From Phalacrocorax aristotelis (Eukaryota; Chordata; Aves; Suliformes; Phalacrocoracidae): a stretch of 64,000 nucleotides of DNA. The position numbers and the translations under genes were made by a program. The stretch spans positions 1,860,001 through 1,924,000 of the forward strand of contig NC_134284.1 of NCBI RefSeq assembly GCF_949628215.1, in the 5' to 3' direction. The first letter of the stretch is position 1, and each line of letters begins with the position of its first letter. The notes beneath the pieces were generated by a model that was given only the letters and a program-made list of their open reading frames with translations, was not told the DNA's origin and did not search any database. Shown here one piece after another: positions 51,871 to 62,470 of the stretch.

Positions 51871-53613
51871 CTTTATGCTATTCGGCATTCGCGCTTCAGC
51901 ATTTTCTAAAAGCTCTGGAGAAAACGTTGGACCATATTGCGAGAGGTCGAGTGAAACTCCTTGCTCTCTAAATCCTCTTTTGTTCAGGGTTTGGTCTGCC
52001 GGCTAGCTTTGTGCCTCTGTGCCAGGGGGGCTGCGACCGGTGAGCTCTGGCAAACCTTGCTGCAGAGACAAAATACGTTATCGCCGTGCCTTTCTGTCAG
52101 GTGATGGCGATCCAGCAGCAGCGCCGGCAGGAGATCACCCGTGCCTGCGCCTCAGGGCCTGGCACGCCTTTCGGTGTGCTGTCTGAAGCCATAGATGAGA
52201 CTATCACAAGTGTTACGCCGAGATAGCGCTGCTGTCATCCGGCAGAGCGGGACCAGCTGTAGGGCTGGGACCTGTTCTGCTCCGCAAACTCTTCTTTGGG
52301 AGTTGTGGCTGGGCTGAGTGAACTGCTGAGATGCCACAGCTTAAATGACTGGAGTGCCCGCGAGTTAGAGCCCTGCACAGATAGTCCTTGCACCGCTGGG
52401 TCCCGTTGTCTGCTGTAGCCTGCTGGTGGTGTGACCCCTGCTCACCTGGGGGGAGATGGGAGTACCAAGGGGAGCACTGAATACATCCTCACAAAATTAT
52501 TATTAATGTCTCCTTCAGGCCTGAAATTCCTCTTGCTAATCTTCTGTTCTGTTAAATGCTTCGCAAACCAGAGCAAAGGAAGAGACATGAAGAGTTGAAT
52601 TTCACTGCCTTGTTTGGATCTGGGTGGAAATCCTGGAGATGGATCTCTTAGGAGACTGTCTTCCAATTGGGTTAGATGCACAGGTAACAGTAAAGGGACT
52701 CGTGGTTTTTTTTGTAAATCTGCTTCTAATTGCTATATGTTTGCAAAGATCTCTGAAATAGTGGTTTAGGGTTTGGTTTTTTGTTTTGGTTTGGTTTTTT
52801 CCCCACCATCTTTGTCCAGCTTTGTGCTGCAGCAGAGCTCAGGGCTGTTTACTGTGGCAGCTACAGAAGTCCTGCTTTGAACGCTGACACCAGCAATGTT
52901 TTTTCTTTAGTAGTAGGGTGACCTAATGCAGTGACAGTGCATGAAGGCTTTAGGGTAAGAGGGGTCATGACGTGACTGTGTTGCCAAGTTTGGGACATGT
53001 CTTAAAATGAGCTGAGAAAAGAAATGAGAAGGTGAAAGGGAAGTTGGGAGAAGGTATAAAGAGCTTCACAGAAATGGCTTTGCCAGCTCTTGAGGTTTGC
53101 AACCACTGGTGTTTCTTATAAGTCTGGCCTTGCAGTTGCAAGAGCTTTTTTTCATCAGTAAGTAATAGATGGGAGAAAGTGAATGGGGCATACCGAAAAG
53201 TTCAAATAAGGCAGGCCAAAGCAAAGCAGACCCCAGAGAAGCTGACTGGCCATGGGCAATTTGAAGGATTAGGGTTGCTTTTTAAAACAATGTCTTTTCA
53301 GTTTCTGTGTGCTGAGGTTGGGGTTTGTCTCCCTCCTTGTGACCAGTTGTGGAATTGGAGCTGTAGGTGGACTCTCAGACACGTGTGAACTTTGTCTCCC
53401 TCTGGCCCAGCACCTGAAGACTTTCCACAAAGCCCTGACCATCACCACTGAGTCACTCGCCTCTCCTGCCCATGCAGATGGGCAGCCTTGGGAGGGAGGG
53501 AGGCAGGCAGTCGTGGAAAAACAAGCTGTGTTTTATTGTTGGAGCGGAAGGCATTCTCTCCTGGACAACGTTCTTCTGTCTTAGCTGTTTCCTCAAATGT
53601 CCCTTTATTGCAG
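51141..53613 (+). other. BMF intron 1
   Basis: 2,473 bp between the GTGAGT donor and the acceptor TGTCCCTTTATTGCAG. The first 700 bp are still CpG island. The rest is ordinary, with a T/G-rich low-complexity piece near 52,755-52,805. No coding exon recognised inside it. Confidence 0.6.
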
Positions 53614-53618
53614 GAGCA

Positions 53619-53934
53619 ATGGATCGCCCCAGCTACCTGGAAGAGGACTATTCTAGCCTGGATGGGCTGGACGATGACGTGTTTCACTCTGATGACTTTG
53701 GACTTGCAGGTCAGCCTGGTGAGATGACTGCAACTGGCATTTTCACACAGAACCAGTCCTACAGCTGCCTTCTGGGGAGGTTTCAACTATTCCCCCTCAC
53801 ACACTGCTGTGGCCCCGGTATCAGGCATCCTGAGCAGCAGGACAAGGCAACTCAAACACTCAGCCCGTCCTCTTCCAGTCAGGATGTTATGTTGCCTTGT
53901 GGAGTCACTGAAGAGCCCCGGAGACTCTTCTATG
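53619..53934 (+). CDS. BMF: BMF, first coding exon (residues 1-105 plus one base)
   Basis: Encodes the N-terminal part of Bcl-2-modifying factor, a BH3-only protein that antagonises pro-survival BCL2 relatives and triggers mitochondrial apoptosis. I recognise it from the block FPLTHCCGPG (residues 58-67), the dynein light chain binding motif DKATQT (75-80), and MLPCGVTEEP (91-100) followed by RLFYG, all near-identical to mammalian BMF. In mammals DKATQT tethers BMF to DYNLL2 and myosin V on actin. The adjacent Ser-Pro (Ser82) aligns with mammalian Ser74, a reported MAP-kinase site. The N-terminal 55 residues are acidic and diverged from mammals. The exon begins at 53,614 after TTTATTGCAG. The ATG at 53,619 has a good context (G at -3, G at +4). 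The exon ends TTCTATG|GTAAGAG (phase 1). An upstream in-frame ATG at 53,472 lies in the intron and is not used if this splice is right. Confidence 0.95.
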
Positions 53935-54886
53935 GTAAGAGCACTCCAGTGTCACCAGCTTTACAGCAAGGAAACTGTCCCTTTAGCACTTCCCCAATCA
54001 AGCAAGGTTTCTTTCATTAGGACGTTTTATTAAAGGACTGAAAATTATTTTGCTTTGGTCCTACTCCCTCCGGAAAGACAGCTTGTATTTTCTTACCCTT
54101 GCTTGTCCACTGCAGGAACCAGGCACTTGCTCGTTACTTCTGCTGTCCTTGATATTCCCACTCTTTTTCTTCTTGGCTTTATTCTGTCACATTTTACTCT
54201 ACTGCTAGATGTTTAAGTGCTCACCATACCTCATATCCTATTTGCCTACATTTTTTAACTTGTAGTACTGTCCCATCCACATAGGAAGACTCCTAGAAGT
54301 TCTCAGTGGAAAGAGGGAAATGCAAAAATTTACACTTAGTGGGACAGCTTTTAGGCTCTTTACTGGAGTTAAAGTTGTTGAATAAGTAGCATGTCCATCC
54401 AATATTTTACTAGTAACTGACAGGACACCATTCAGTTTTGTGTATCTGATTCAGCTTAAATTCAGATTAGTCCCACTGAATGCCAGAGAACTGAGAAAAG
54501 TCTGACAGCGAAGATACAGCAACCTTTAATGGGAGACAACTTGAGGCAGAGATCTTGTAAAACTGCAAAATTGTCATTAAAAAAAAAATTCAGCACTTGA
54601 CTGCAGAATAAACAAGCAAAAGGAACAAAGTATAAGATCCTACCAGTCATTTGACTGTGGGAAGCAACACAATGCTCTGCTTAATTGATATAAATCTACT
54701 TAAAAGCTGAGCAAGTATTTTAGTGCAGGCTTACAGTACACAGGCATTGTCTGGGCTTCAGGAACTGGACTTTAACATGAGTCAAAAATTTAGGATTATG
54801 TGCAGCTCTTTCCTCCATAAACTGTACTAGGTAGAAGAGCTGTTCTTTGCGCTGGAAGAATGATTCTTCTGATCTCTGTTTTGTAG
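53935..54886 (+). other. BMF intron 2
   Basis: 952 bp, phase 1, with donor GTAAGAG and acceptor CTGATCTCTGTTTTGTAG. If retained, the frame runs on for 28 codons to a stop at 54,018-54,020, giving a short protein without BH3. Nothing else recognised inside. Confidence 0.85.
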
Positions 54887-55050
54887 GGAATGCTGGTTAC
54901 CGTTTACATGTCCCTCCAGTTGGCTTTGCATTGGATCCGCACCTCCAAGAGGAGCCTCAGGAAGGTCAGCGGGAAGCACGAGCCGAGGTGCAGATTGCAC
55001 GGAAGTTGCAGTGCATTGCCGACCAGTTCCACCGGCTCCACATACAGAGG
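54887..55050 (+). CDS. BMF: BMF, BH3-encoding exon (residues 106-160)
   Basis: Continues BMF in phase 1: the joined codon 106 is Gly, followed by NAGYRLHV. The exon carries the BH3 helix, VQIARKLQCIADQFHRL (residues 140-156), with the invariant Leu146 and Asp151. This amphipathic helix inserts into the groove of BCL2, BCL-XL, BCL-w and MCL1. The preceding segment (about 113-139) is Pro/Glu-rich and diverged from mammals. The donor is ACAGAGG|GTAGGG at 55,050|55,051, in phase 0, at the same place as the mammalian exon boundary after HVQQ. The remaining residues, about 30 in mammals and including the hydrophobic VWWQ...LHNLAL tail that helps membrane association, should come from a last exon. 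I could not find that exon before 64,000, so the gene is incomplete in this window. Confidence 0.95.
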
Positions 55051-55166
55051 GTAGGGTGTCTGGAGGGGAAGGTGTGGGTTCAGCTACCCAAGAGTGGTGC
55101 TCTAGAAGACTGGTTCCGGGCATCTGCTAAGCAGGCTGTTGTCTAAGGCAGCAGACTGCCAGCAGC

Positions 55167-55172
55167 AATAAA
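55167..55172 (+). terminator. Possible alternative BMF polyadenylation signal
   Basis: A canonical AATAAA starts 20 bases after an in-frame TAA (55,144-55,146) that would end BMF if the exon at 54,887 is not spliced at 55,050. A T/G-rich GATGGATTTTGCTTATG follows at about 55,191, as expected of a downstream element. It could give a BH3-containing but tail-less isoform, or it could be chance. Confidence 0.4.
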
Positions 55173-58100
55173 ATGGCAGGAGTATCCTGATGGATTTTGC
55201 TTATGCTAGATAGCTGGCTCTTCCTCAAGATTGGCAGGTGGAGGGAAGGGAATGTGTGGGATTGCATTTACTGCCTGGGAAGGTAGCTGTTCTGTGTTAG
55301 CTGCTGCTATTCCAGCTCTTCCAGTTCAACAGCAACAGGGTCACTGAGCCTTTCTCCAGAGATCTACCCCTTGCTTTTAATAACAGCTTTTACTCCACTG
55401 TCCTCACCACCGGTGTCTTCTCTTCTGTGGCATAAGTGGCCATCTGTGGCTTACATTAGCTCCTCATCTCAGAGATGACAACAAGCCTGGAGTCCGTTCT
55501 GACACTCCTTGTTGTCTGGGGGTAGTTGTCTGAAATGTTGTGGAGTATATTTAGACTTGCTAGCTACGCCTCTGTCAGACAGTCCTAGCTAGTGTCTCAG
55601 ACTTGACTAACTTCCTCACAAGAAAAGACAGCTGTTAGATGCCATCAGGTCTGAAAACCACACTTAAGAATCTTGATTTTGTTTTCTTTAAAAACGAAAC
55701 AAAACAAAACACAAACCATGCTCTTCAAAGAAACACAATAAACCCAGCACCCCTAAACCCCCTTATTCTTTCATCCTTGTCCTCCTTCCCCTGTTGAGGA
55801 GGGTGAAATGGAAATCCCAGCCCATGCAGAATTTGGCAGAGGAGTGGCAGTAGGCAACACTTTGCCTCTTCTATGCAAACTCAACAAGGAGAGTGTGTAT
55901 CTGCTTGCATATGAAGAAGCTGACACTCTTGCTGACTTTAGAGAGGGACAGAAAGCTTATCTCGCTCCAAGTGAGTTGGTGCTCTTTTAACTGTGGGATC
56001 TGTTGCAACTCTTGTCAAAGGTAAGTGAGGATCTCTGTCCTGGTCCGAGAGAATGTGGCTTTTGGCTGGGCAAAGGTTTGGTCCTCTCTGTGTCATGAGA
56101 TGAGAGAATTCTGGGGCTCTTCATCTCCAGATAGCGGGAGGATTAAAGAAGCTGTAAAAGGAAGATTAGCCTATAGAAATGTAGAAGGGGCTATGAATGT
56201 CATTTAGCAAACTGGACGAATCAGGAGCTACTACGAGTTTTTTAACACGTGTTGTGCGTGGTTGAACAGGGTTTTCCCCAGTGCCATCTTTTCATCAGTG
56301 ATAGCTGAAGACCCCACTCCCTCCAGCCAGATTCTCACAGGAAAGGGAAGGTTAACCATCTCTGGAGGAGCCCTGGTGTGAAGTGGTGGAACTGGTTGTA
56401 ACTTGACCCTTTTCATCTCTGGTGGGGGAGCTCACCTATCTGATGTCTGTGCCTTGCAAATGCATCTGGGAATGGCCACCCAAGCCAGCTCTGGGCCCAC
56501 TAAAGGCCAAAGCTGCCCTGGGTTGGGCTTTTTGCCGCCCTGTGGTGAGCTGCCAGCTGCCAGTGCTGCGAGGGCTCCCTGTGCCATGCACAGGACCGCA
56601 GCCAGGGCTGCCGGCCCAGGCGAGCTGCCTGTCAGCCAAGCATGTGGGAGAGTTAGTAAACAAAACCGTCCGCCTGCACTACCCGACTATGCAGCCAGCA
56701 GAGGAGGAGCTCTGCTGTCTTTGAACTGGAAGAGCAACAAGTTGTAAAGCTGGGGGGAGAGACGTTCAGCCATTTAATTTTGAAAACAAAACAGGAAAAA
56801 AAAAACCCAACCCAAAATCTTAACCCGAGGATTGAATAGTTCAGCCAGTGGTTCTCCGCAGCCTGGCCCTAGGATAGGCCTTGGCATTTGGATCTGTTAA
56901 GGGATTCTTTCTTGTTTGTCAGGAAAACGGAGTACTGAGCCACATATTGGTGTCCAAGGCACTGTTCCCTGTGGAGTGTTTTGTTGTCATGCCCAATCCC
57001 TTCCCTCCCAGCCCTGCATGGAGGATTTCCTTTGGCTTTTGGCACAGATCGTCTGTGTAGAAGCCCCTCTGTCCTGTGTGCAGTGACTCTTCCCAGCCTG
57101 TTGCTGAAGAAGCAAGCAGTCCGCCCCTGGAGACACATGAACTGGTTCACAATGTGTTGTGGTTTGGAAGGGGCAGTCTCTGAGACATGGAAAACTGGGC
57201 AGTCATTTATCTTGCTGTGAAACTAATCCCTGATTTGGGTGCCCTATTCCAGCTTGTCTCAAACATTTGGTCAAAACCAACTTTCCAGAGTGGTGTCTTA
57301 TCATATTTAGAATACCACAAAGTTAGTCACACCAGTGTGGTCTTGTGAAGTCCTGAGAGAAAGCAAGCCTGGTTTTCAACAAGCTGTGCCTCTTTTCGGA
57401 GCCTACAAAACATATTATCTGTGAACACGTGAAAAATAAACATATGTGCCCTTTCAGTGGGAGTAAGGAAAGGCTTTCAGCATTAGAGTAGTGCATCCAG
57501 CTACCTCAAGATTTGCCCTCTCACAGCTCTTGAGTTCCACAAGGCTCTCCAACAGTTCAAGTATGGCTCCCATTCTGCTCTACAGCAGCAAGGCTATGTT
57601 GACACAAAGGCTGCTGGTTAATATACATCTCTGGCAGGGAGAGGAACTGAGCAGGCAATAGCTGCTGAGGTTGACGTCACTGAGTTGTCGCTGGACTGAG
57701 CTGTGCATACCGTCTAGCCCCATCCCACACTGGGAACTCTGGAGAGTCACTGTTATCTCTTCACTGGGCTCTCAGAGCTATGGGGTATTTATTCTGTGGT
57801 TCTTGGCTACACAAAAGATTTTTGGGTATGCATCTCTTAAGAATAAGTAAGTTGGCCGCACCTATGCTTGCTTTTGGCATGTACACCATTTTCAGGGTTT
57901 CATATCCTATTAATACTGAATACAGTAGTTTAAAACCTGGGGGTTTCATCCTTAGAACGGTGCTAGAGCAATAACGCAACATTCCCTAGCACTCTGCAGC
58001 TTTCATCTCCTTAAGATGCTGAATTTATTACAGGAAGGACTTGAGCAATGCTCAGTGTTCCTAAGTAGCAGAGCCTGCCACAAGTTGACCCAGTTTGCAA

Positions 58101-58886
58101 AGGGCTCTGCAGAACTACATGCAAGACCCATCTATGTTTTCTTCAGCTCTATAGTACCTCTTACCTGTCTGAGGCTGTGTACCTTCTGGCAATGTTCCCT
58201 CTGTTGTGCTTTTCTTACCCTGCTCGTGGAAAACAAAGGTAGAGCCAACCTGTGCTTTCTGCAGGAGAACCCAGTGCCTGCCACCTCCTTCTTGGTTTGG
58301 AGCAAGTGTGCCTTTGCCATGGGATCTGTGAATTGTCAGCTGTAGCCCAGCCTGTGGCTGAGGTTGAAGAGGGCACTCTGAGGTTATGGAGAACAGAGCT
58401 GAGCTTAGGGGTTCTGCTGGTTGGTTGGTGGGGATGTGCTGCTTGCATCCCATGTGTCCAGGCTGCAGCAAGTGCTTGGGCTCTGCTTTAGGTCCTGAGT
58501 GCACTTGAGGTCCCTCCCCTTGAGAAGGGGCTTCAACCTGTGCTGAACCAACAGTGTATTTCAGGCCATGACACGCTGCTAGATGGGAATGGGAGTAGAC
58601 AACCAGGGATGGCGGCGGCAGCGGCAGTGTAAAGCTGCCCTATAGGAGCACGGGTTTATACAAGAGTGGAGTAGATGACACTGTATATCAGTATCACACC
58701 CCTTTGGTCTGACTTGCTCCATTGAGACACTGGAACACTATGGCTTTTCCAAATAAAACTCTTTCTAAGCAGGCTGCAGCTTTGAGGGGTGACTGCTTTT
58801 ATTGCATCTCTTCTTCATGGTGATAAGATCACTTCACAGGGGATAAAATTGTCTCTTTAAGAGCCAAGGAGTGGTAGCCTTGAACA

Positions 58887-58985
58887 GTTCTGGGCTCTGG
58901 TCCAAGCAGAGCCACTGACTTGCTGTATGACCTCAGACAAGTCTCTTGACCTCCTTGTGCTTCAGTCAACCCATGTGGAAAGCTC
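58887..58985 (+). mobile_element. MIR-type SINE
   Basis: MIR core in forward orientation: GGGCTCTGGTCCAAGCAGAG, CACTGACTTGCTGTATGACC, CAGACAAGTCTCTTGACCTC and GTGCTTCAGTCAACCC. The order and spacing match the MIR consensus I know. Old and diverged. Confidence 0.83.
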
Positions 58986-60489
58986 AGTTTAAAAAAAGCT
59001 GAGCCTCAATGAGAACCAGATGCTGAATCAGAGCTGAGCTTTCTTGAGTAAATAAGTGCATTACAAACAACAACAAAGCCCTTTTCCAACACATCAGGAA
59101 TCCTGCAATTGATTTAGATATGCTGACCATGCTCAAAAAGCCTCTGTGGATGTAGCTATAGAGAACTTTGTTTCTCTAAATTCCCCAATTGGTTCAGCAA
59201 GTAACTCTCTCACTGTCACTGCAAAGGGCTCGAGCAACCTGTGGAGCCCGAATGCCTTCATCCATACCGACTGTAGACAGACAGCTAGGCACGTACCTGT
59301 TTGCCTCAAGTTAATGACACTGAAAATGTCCAGGAGGAAATGTTGTTTTCCTTTGAAAGTGAAACTTGTTACCTTTTGCATATTTTTTCCCCTCTGTCTC
59401 TCATGAGAGTTATCAAGGCCTCCTCTGAGACACTTCTGCTTATGCAACAGGGAGCCCATGTCTCTTGTCAGAAACTTATCAGCATGAGAGAGCGGGAAGC
59501 ACCGCTATGTGTGCATCATTTATCCCAGACTCCATCAGGCTTTTCTCCATCGTTTATTGAGGACAGTCAGGGAATTTTTCTAACAGTTGCTTTTTTAAGC
59601 TGGAATTGTTTGCAGGAAACTGTCCTTTACAATGACTTTACATTTTAGGAAAAATGGTCAGAGAAGCTTCCTAATAATGCAAAGCAGAGACTCTCAAACA
59701 GTCCTGCAGCTGAGCGTGTAGCACTGGCAGCTCCATACTTTACTTGTACCTGCAGTCTCTTTGAGACTTGGGGTAAGTGCTTTCATTCATTTCCCAGGTA
59801 GGTCAGTACATTTCAGGATCTTCTCTGCTGCCTAGTGCTTGCTGGTCACTGCTGCTCCTGTGCAAAGCAGTGAGTCTCCTCTTCAGCTCTGCTGTCTGTA
59901 GGTTGCTCATCGGTGCAGGACTTGAATTTCCAGGTGAGAATGCAGGAACATGATGAGGGAGAGTACCAGGTGGAGAACTCCTGAAGTGGGTGAGCCCAGT
60001 TTAGAGGGCAGGGATAGGGTGGCTATGAGGTTGCGAAGACTTGAGATGTAAAGCAGAATTCTTGCAGGGCTATGGAATTGGGATCCTAGGCTTGAGGAAA
60101 GGAGAGTGCCATGGGGGGGAAGACGAGTTCCCACAGTCAGTGGAGTCAGGAACTTGATATGAGGAAGTGGAGGCAGATTTTTTTTTTCTTTAATTTTTTT
60201 TTTGCTTAATGTTAGATTTTTTTTTTTTTCCATGTTGACAAATGGCAATAAAGTAAGAGGTGTGCTTGGAAGTGCACCTTCCCCTATGCATACAAATGAT
60301 ACTGCAACCTGTTGTTCCTTGCCTAGCACCTGTTCTGAAATCCCGCCACCTGGAGCTGATTACTTGATATTTAGGTTAACATAAACTTGCTGGACCCTTT
60401 TCACATCTGATCTGAAATTATATTCTTTGGTATGTTAAGAAAGGAAGCTGAGAACAAGGACATAGTTATGCCACTGTATAAATCCATGT

Positions 60490-60890
60490 TTCTCACGTCT
60501 TGAATGCTACATACAGTTCTGGTTTCCATCTTCTAAAAATGATGCAGTGGAGCTGGAAAAGGTTCAGAGAAAGGCAAGAAGGACGATGAAACTTCCATAT
60601 GAAAAAATGGACTAGGACTGCTAAGCCTGAAAAAGACACAAAGCAAGGGGGTAGCAATATTAACCAGAAATCAAAAGTTACATAAAGGAGATGGGTAGAC
60701 TTAATTTCTCCCAGTATAGGAACTCGGCAAAATCAAGTCAAGCTAGGAGGAGCCAGCTCGAAGTAAATGAGATAATTTGCCATGCAATAGGTAGCTCTAT
60801 GGAACTCCTTGTCAAGGCATATTGTGCATCCCAGTGCATTATCTGGGTTCAAGGGGAATCAGGACAATTTTATGGCCATTGGAGGAGACA
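60490..60890 (+). mobile_element. Ancient CR1/L3-type LINE 3' remnant
   Basis: Blocks shared with ancient amniote CR1/L3 LINE 3' ends occur in order: CTACATACAGTTCTGGTTTCC, GTGGAGCTGGAAAAGGTTCA, GAGAAAGGCAAGAAGGACGA, then ATGGAACTCCTTGTCAAGGC, TGGGTTCAAGGGGAATCAGG and ACAATTTTATGGCCATTGGA. These correspond to the usual motifs for a fitted surveyed-by-RT C-terminus and 3' UTR. The copy is internally deleted and full of stops, so it is much older than the CR1 at 5,382. Confidence 0.75.
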
Positions 60891-61659
60891 TTAAATAAAC
60901 AGAAACCAGATCTGACTCGGAAGTTCTAAGCTCAAACAAGTTAGATGGTGAAAGAGTATTAGGGGGAGCTATTGCATGTACTTGCCCTCTTTGCTTTTCC
61001 TCAGGCAGCCAGAGAAGGCTGCTGTTGGAGGCTGGGCTATGCGAACTCTTGATGCAACAGTCATATACAATCATTGTGTATCGGTTTAATAAAAACCACA
61101 AAACTCTCGCAGAAGCCTAATCTATCCTTCTTTTCTATGCTTTCAGCTGGCAAAAGGTTCAAATATATTATGGTTTTGTTCCTGCTTAAAATAGGGGATA
61201 ATGTTAAAAAGCAAAACTTCCTGCCTAGCTCTGGTAGAGGAAGTGGAAGGATAAGGGAGCCTGGTAGCAAAGCACTGCGAGTTCTGTGCAGTGTCCTGCT
61301 GTGAATCCTTCACCCTGCCGGACATGGGACTGCAGTGTCTTAAGGCAGTGGGGCTATAACCCCAAAATATCAAGGTTGCCCACATTAAAGAGCACAATAA
61401 TTATTTGGGACAGTACAAGTGAATTGTTTTACAGTATTTCTAACATTACCTGCAGTATCACTGTATGATTTAAATAGTGTTCAGTGCTGCTGCTTTTCCT
61501 GTACAACCCCAGTGGTCTCCGCAGGCTCTTCTGCATTTCCTCAGCTTTCGCAGCACCATGCCGGCTGTGAGTGGTAATGTGCTTTCTGCTTGTAGCAGTG
61601 TGACAGCTGAGAAATTATTTTTCAATTAAGAAATAATTGCGGTAATATCCCACTTCTTT

Positions 61660-61756
61660 TTTAGTGTGGGAGGCTAGGAAATGCAGGTTATAACTTGTCT
61701 GAGATCATGCAGGGATCGCTGATTGGAACCCAGTCATTCTGCCTCCAGTCCTAGGC
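61660..61756 (-). mobile_element. MIR-type SINE, reverse orientation
   Basis: Reads as a reversed MIR core: TATAACTTGTCTGAGATCAT, GCAGGGATCGCTGATTGGAAC, CCAGTCATTCTGCCTCCAGTC. This matches AACTTGCCCAAGGTCACACA, GGATTCGAACCCAGG and CTGACTCCAGAGCC of the reverse consensus, with expected divergence. Confidence 0.7.
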
Positions 61757-62129
61757 TTAGGTTGGTTAATCTTATTAAGATACTGCCATCTCTGAGGGGG
61801 ATGATGAGATGTTTGGACTGATTATTTACAGGGAGGAGTGTGCATGTTTGTATTTTACTCAATGAAATTTTATGGTGGAAAGGCAGGAAAGCAAGTGCCC
61901 AACTGCAGAGTCTTTCTTTGTTTCAAGCCATTGAGGAGGAATGTCCCGCTAGCCTTTTATAGGCTCTGTTTGGTTTTAGGTTTTTTTTTTGTTTGTTTGT
62001 TTCTCCTTGGTAGCTACCCTCGCCAATGGCAAAGGAATCTTTCTGAGCACTGTACCACAGCAGGAAGAATAGTGGTCTAAAAATAAAAGCAGTGAGGCAA
62101 CTTCTATTAACACCGGTTAGGTTCTTCCT

Positions 62130-62470
62130 GATGTAGCGCCTGACGAGACGCTGGCAATGGGGGCTGCAGCTACCCACCGAGGAGAGCCCCTGAAGGGCGC
62201 GCAGACCCGGCCAGCGAGGAGGAGCAGGCCGAGGGGGCCGTGCGTGAGAGCGGCTCTGCCGGGCAGTGTTTGCGCTGCGGCCGCTGTGTTTATATTGCTC
62301 TCTAAATTTAGCCTCTGAGTCATCAGAACTGCTGACGGGAGGCTGCTCTGCCCGCAGGCTCCAGCTCTGCACCTGCCCACCCGCCTGCCTGCCTGCGGGC
62401 TCCCCTCGCAGCGGGGCAGTGCCGTGCCCCAGCCAGGGCCCTGCTCCCCCCCTCGCCCCCTTCCCCTGCC
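62130..62470. promoter_or_regulatory. Intronic CpG-rich patch with AP-1/MAF-type site
   Basis: About 25 CpG sites in roughly 330 bp (for example GACGAGACGC, GGGCGCGCAGACCCGG, GTTTGCGCTGCGGCCGC), against a CpG-poor intron. A TGAGTCA site sits at 62,316-62,322, with a TGCTGAC half-site at 62,330-62,336. A short TTTATATTGC lies at 62,289. It could be an internal promoter or enhancer of BMF, or the start of an unannotated, possibly antisense, transcript. The open frames on both strands here (to 149 codons) reflect GC content. Confidence 0.4.

Noticed and set aside
52760-52805. GGTTTAGGGTTTGG T/G-rich tract
   Set aside because: Imperfect low-complexity sequence, not an interstitial telomere array.
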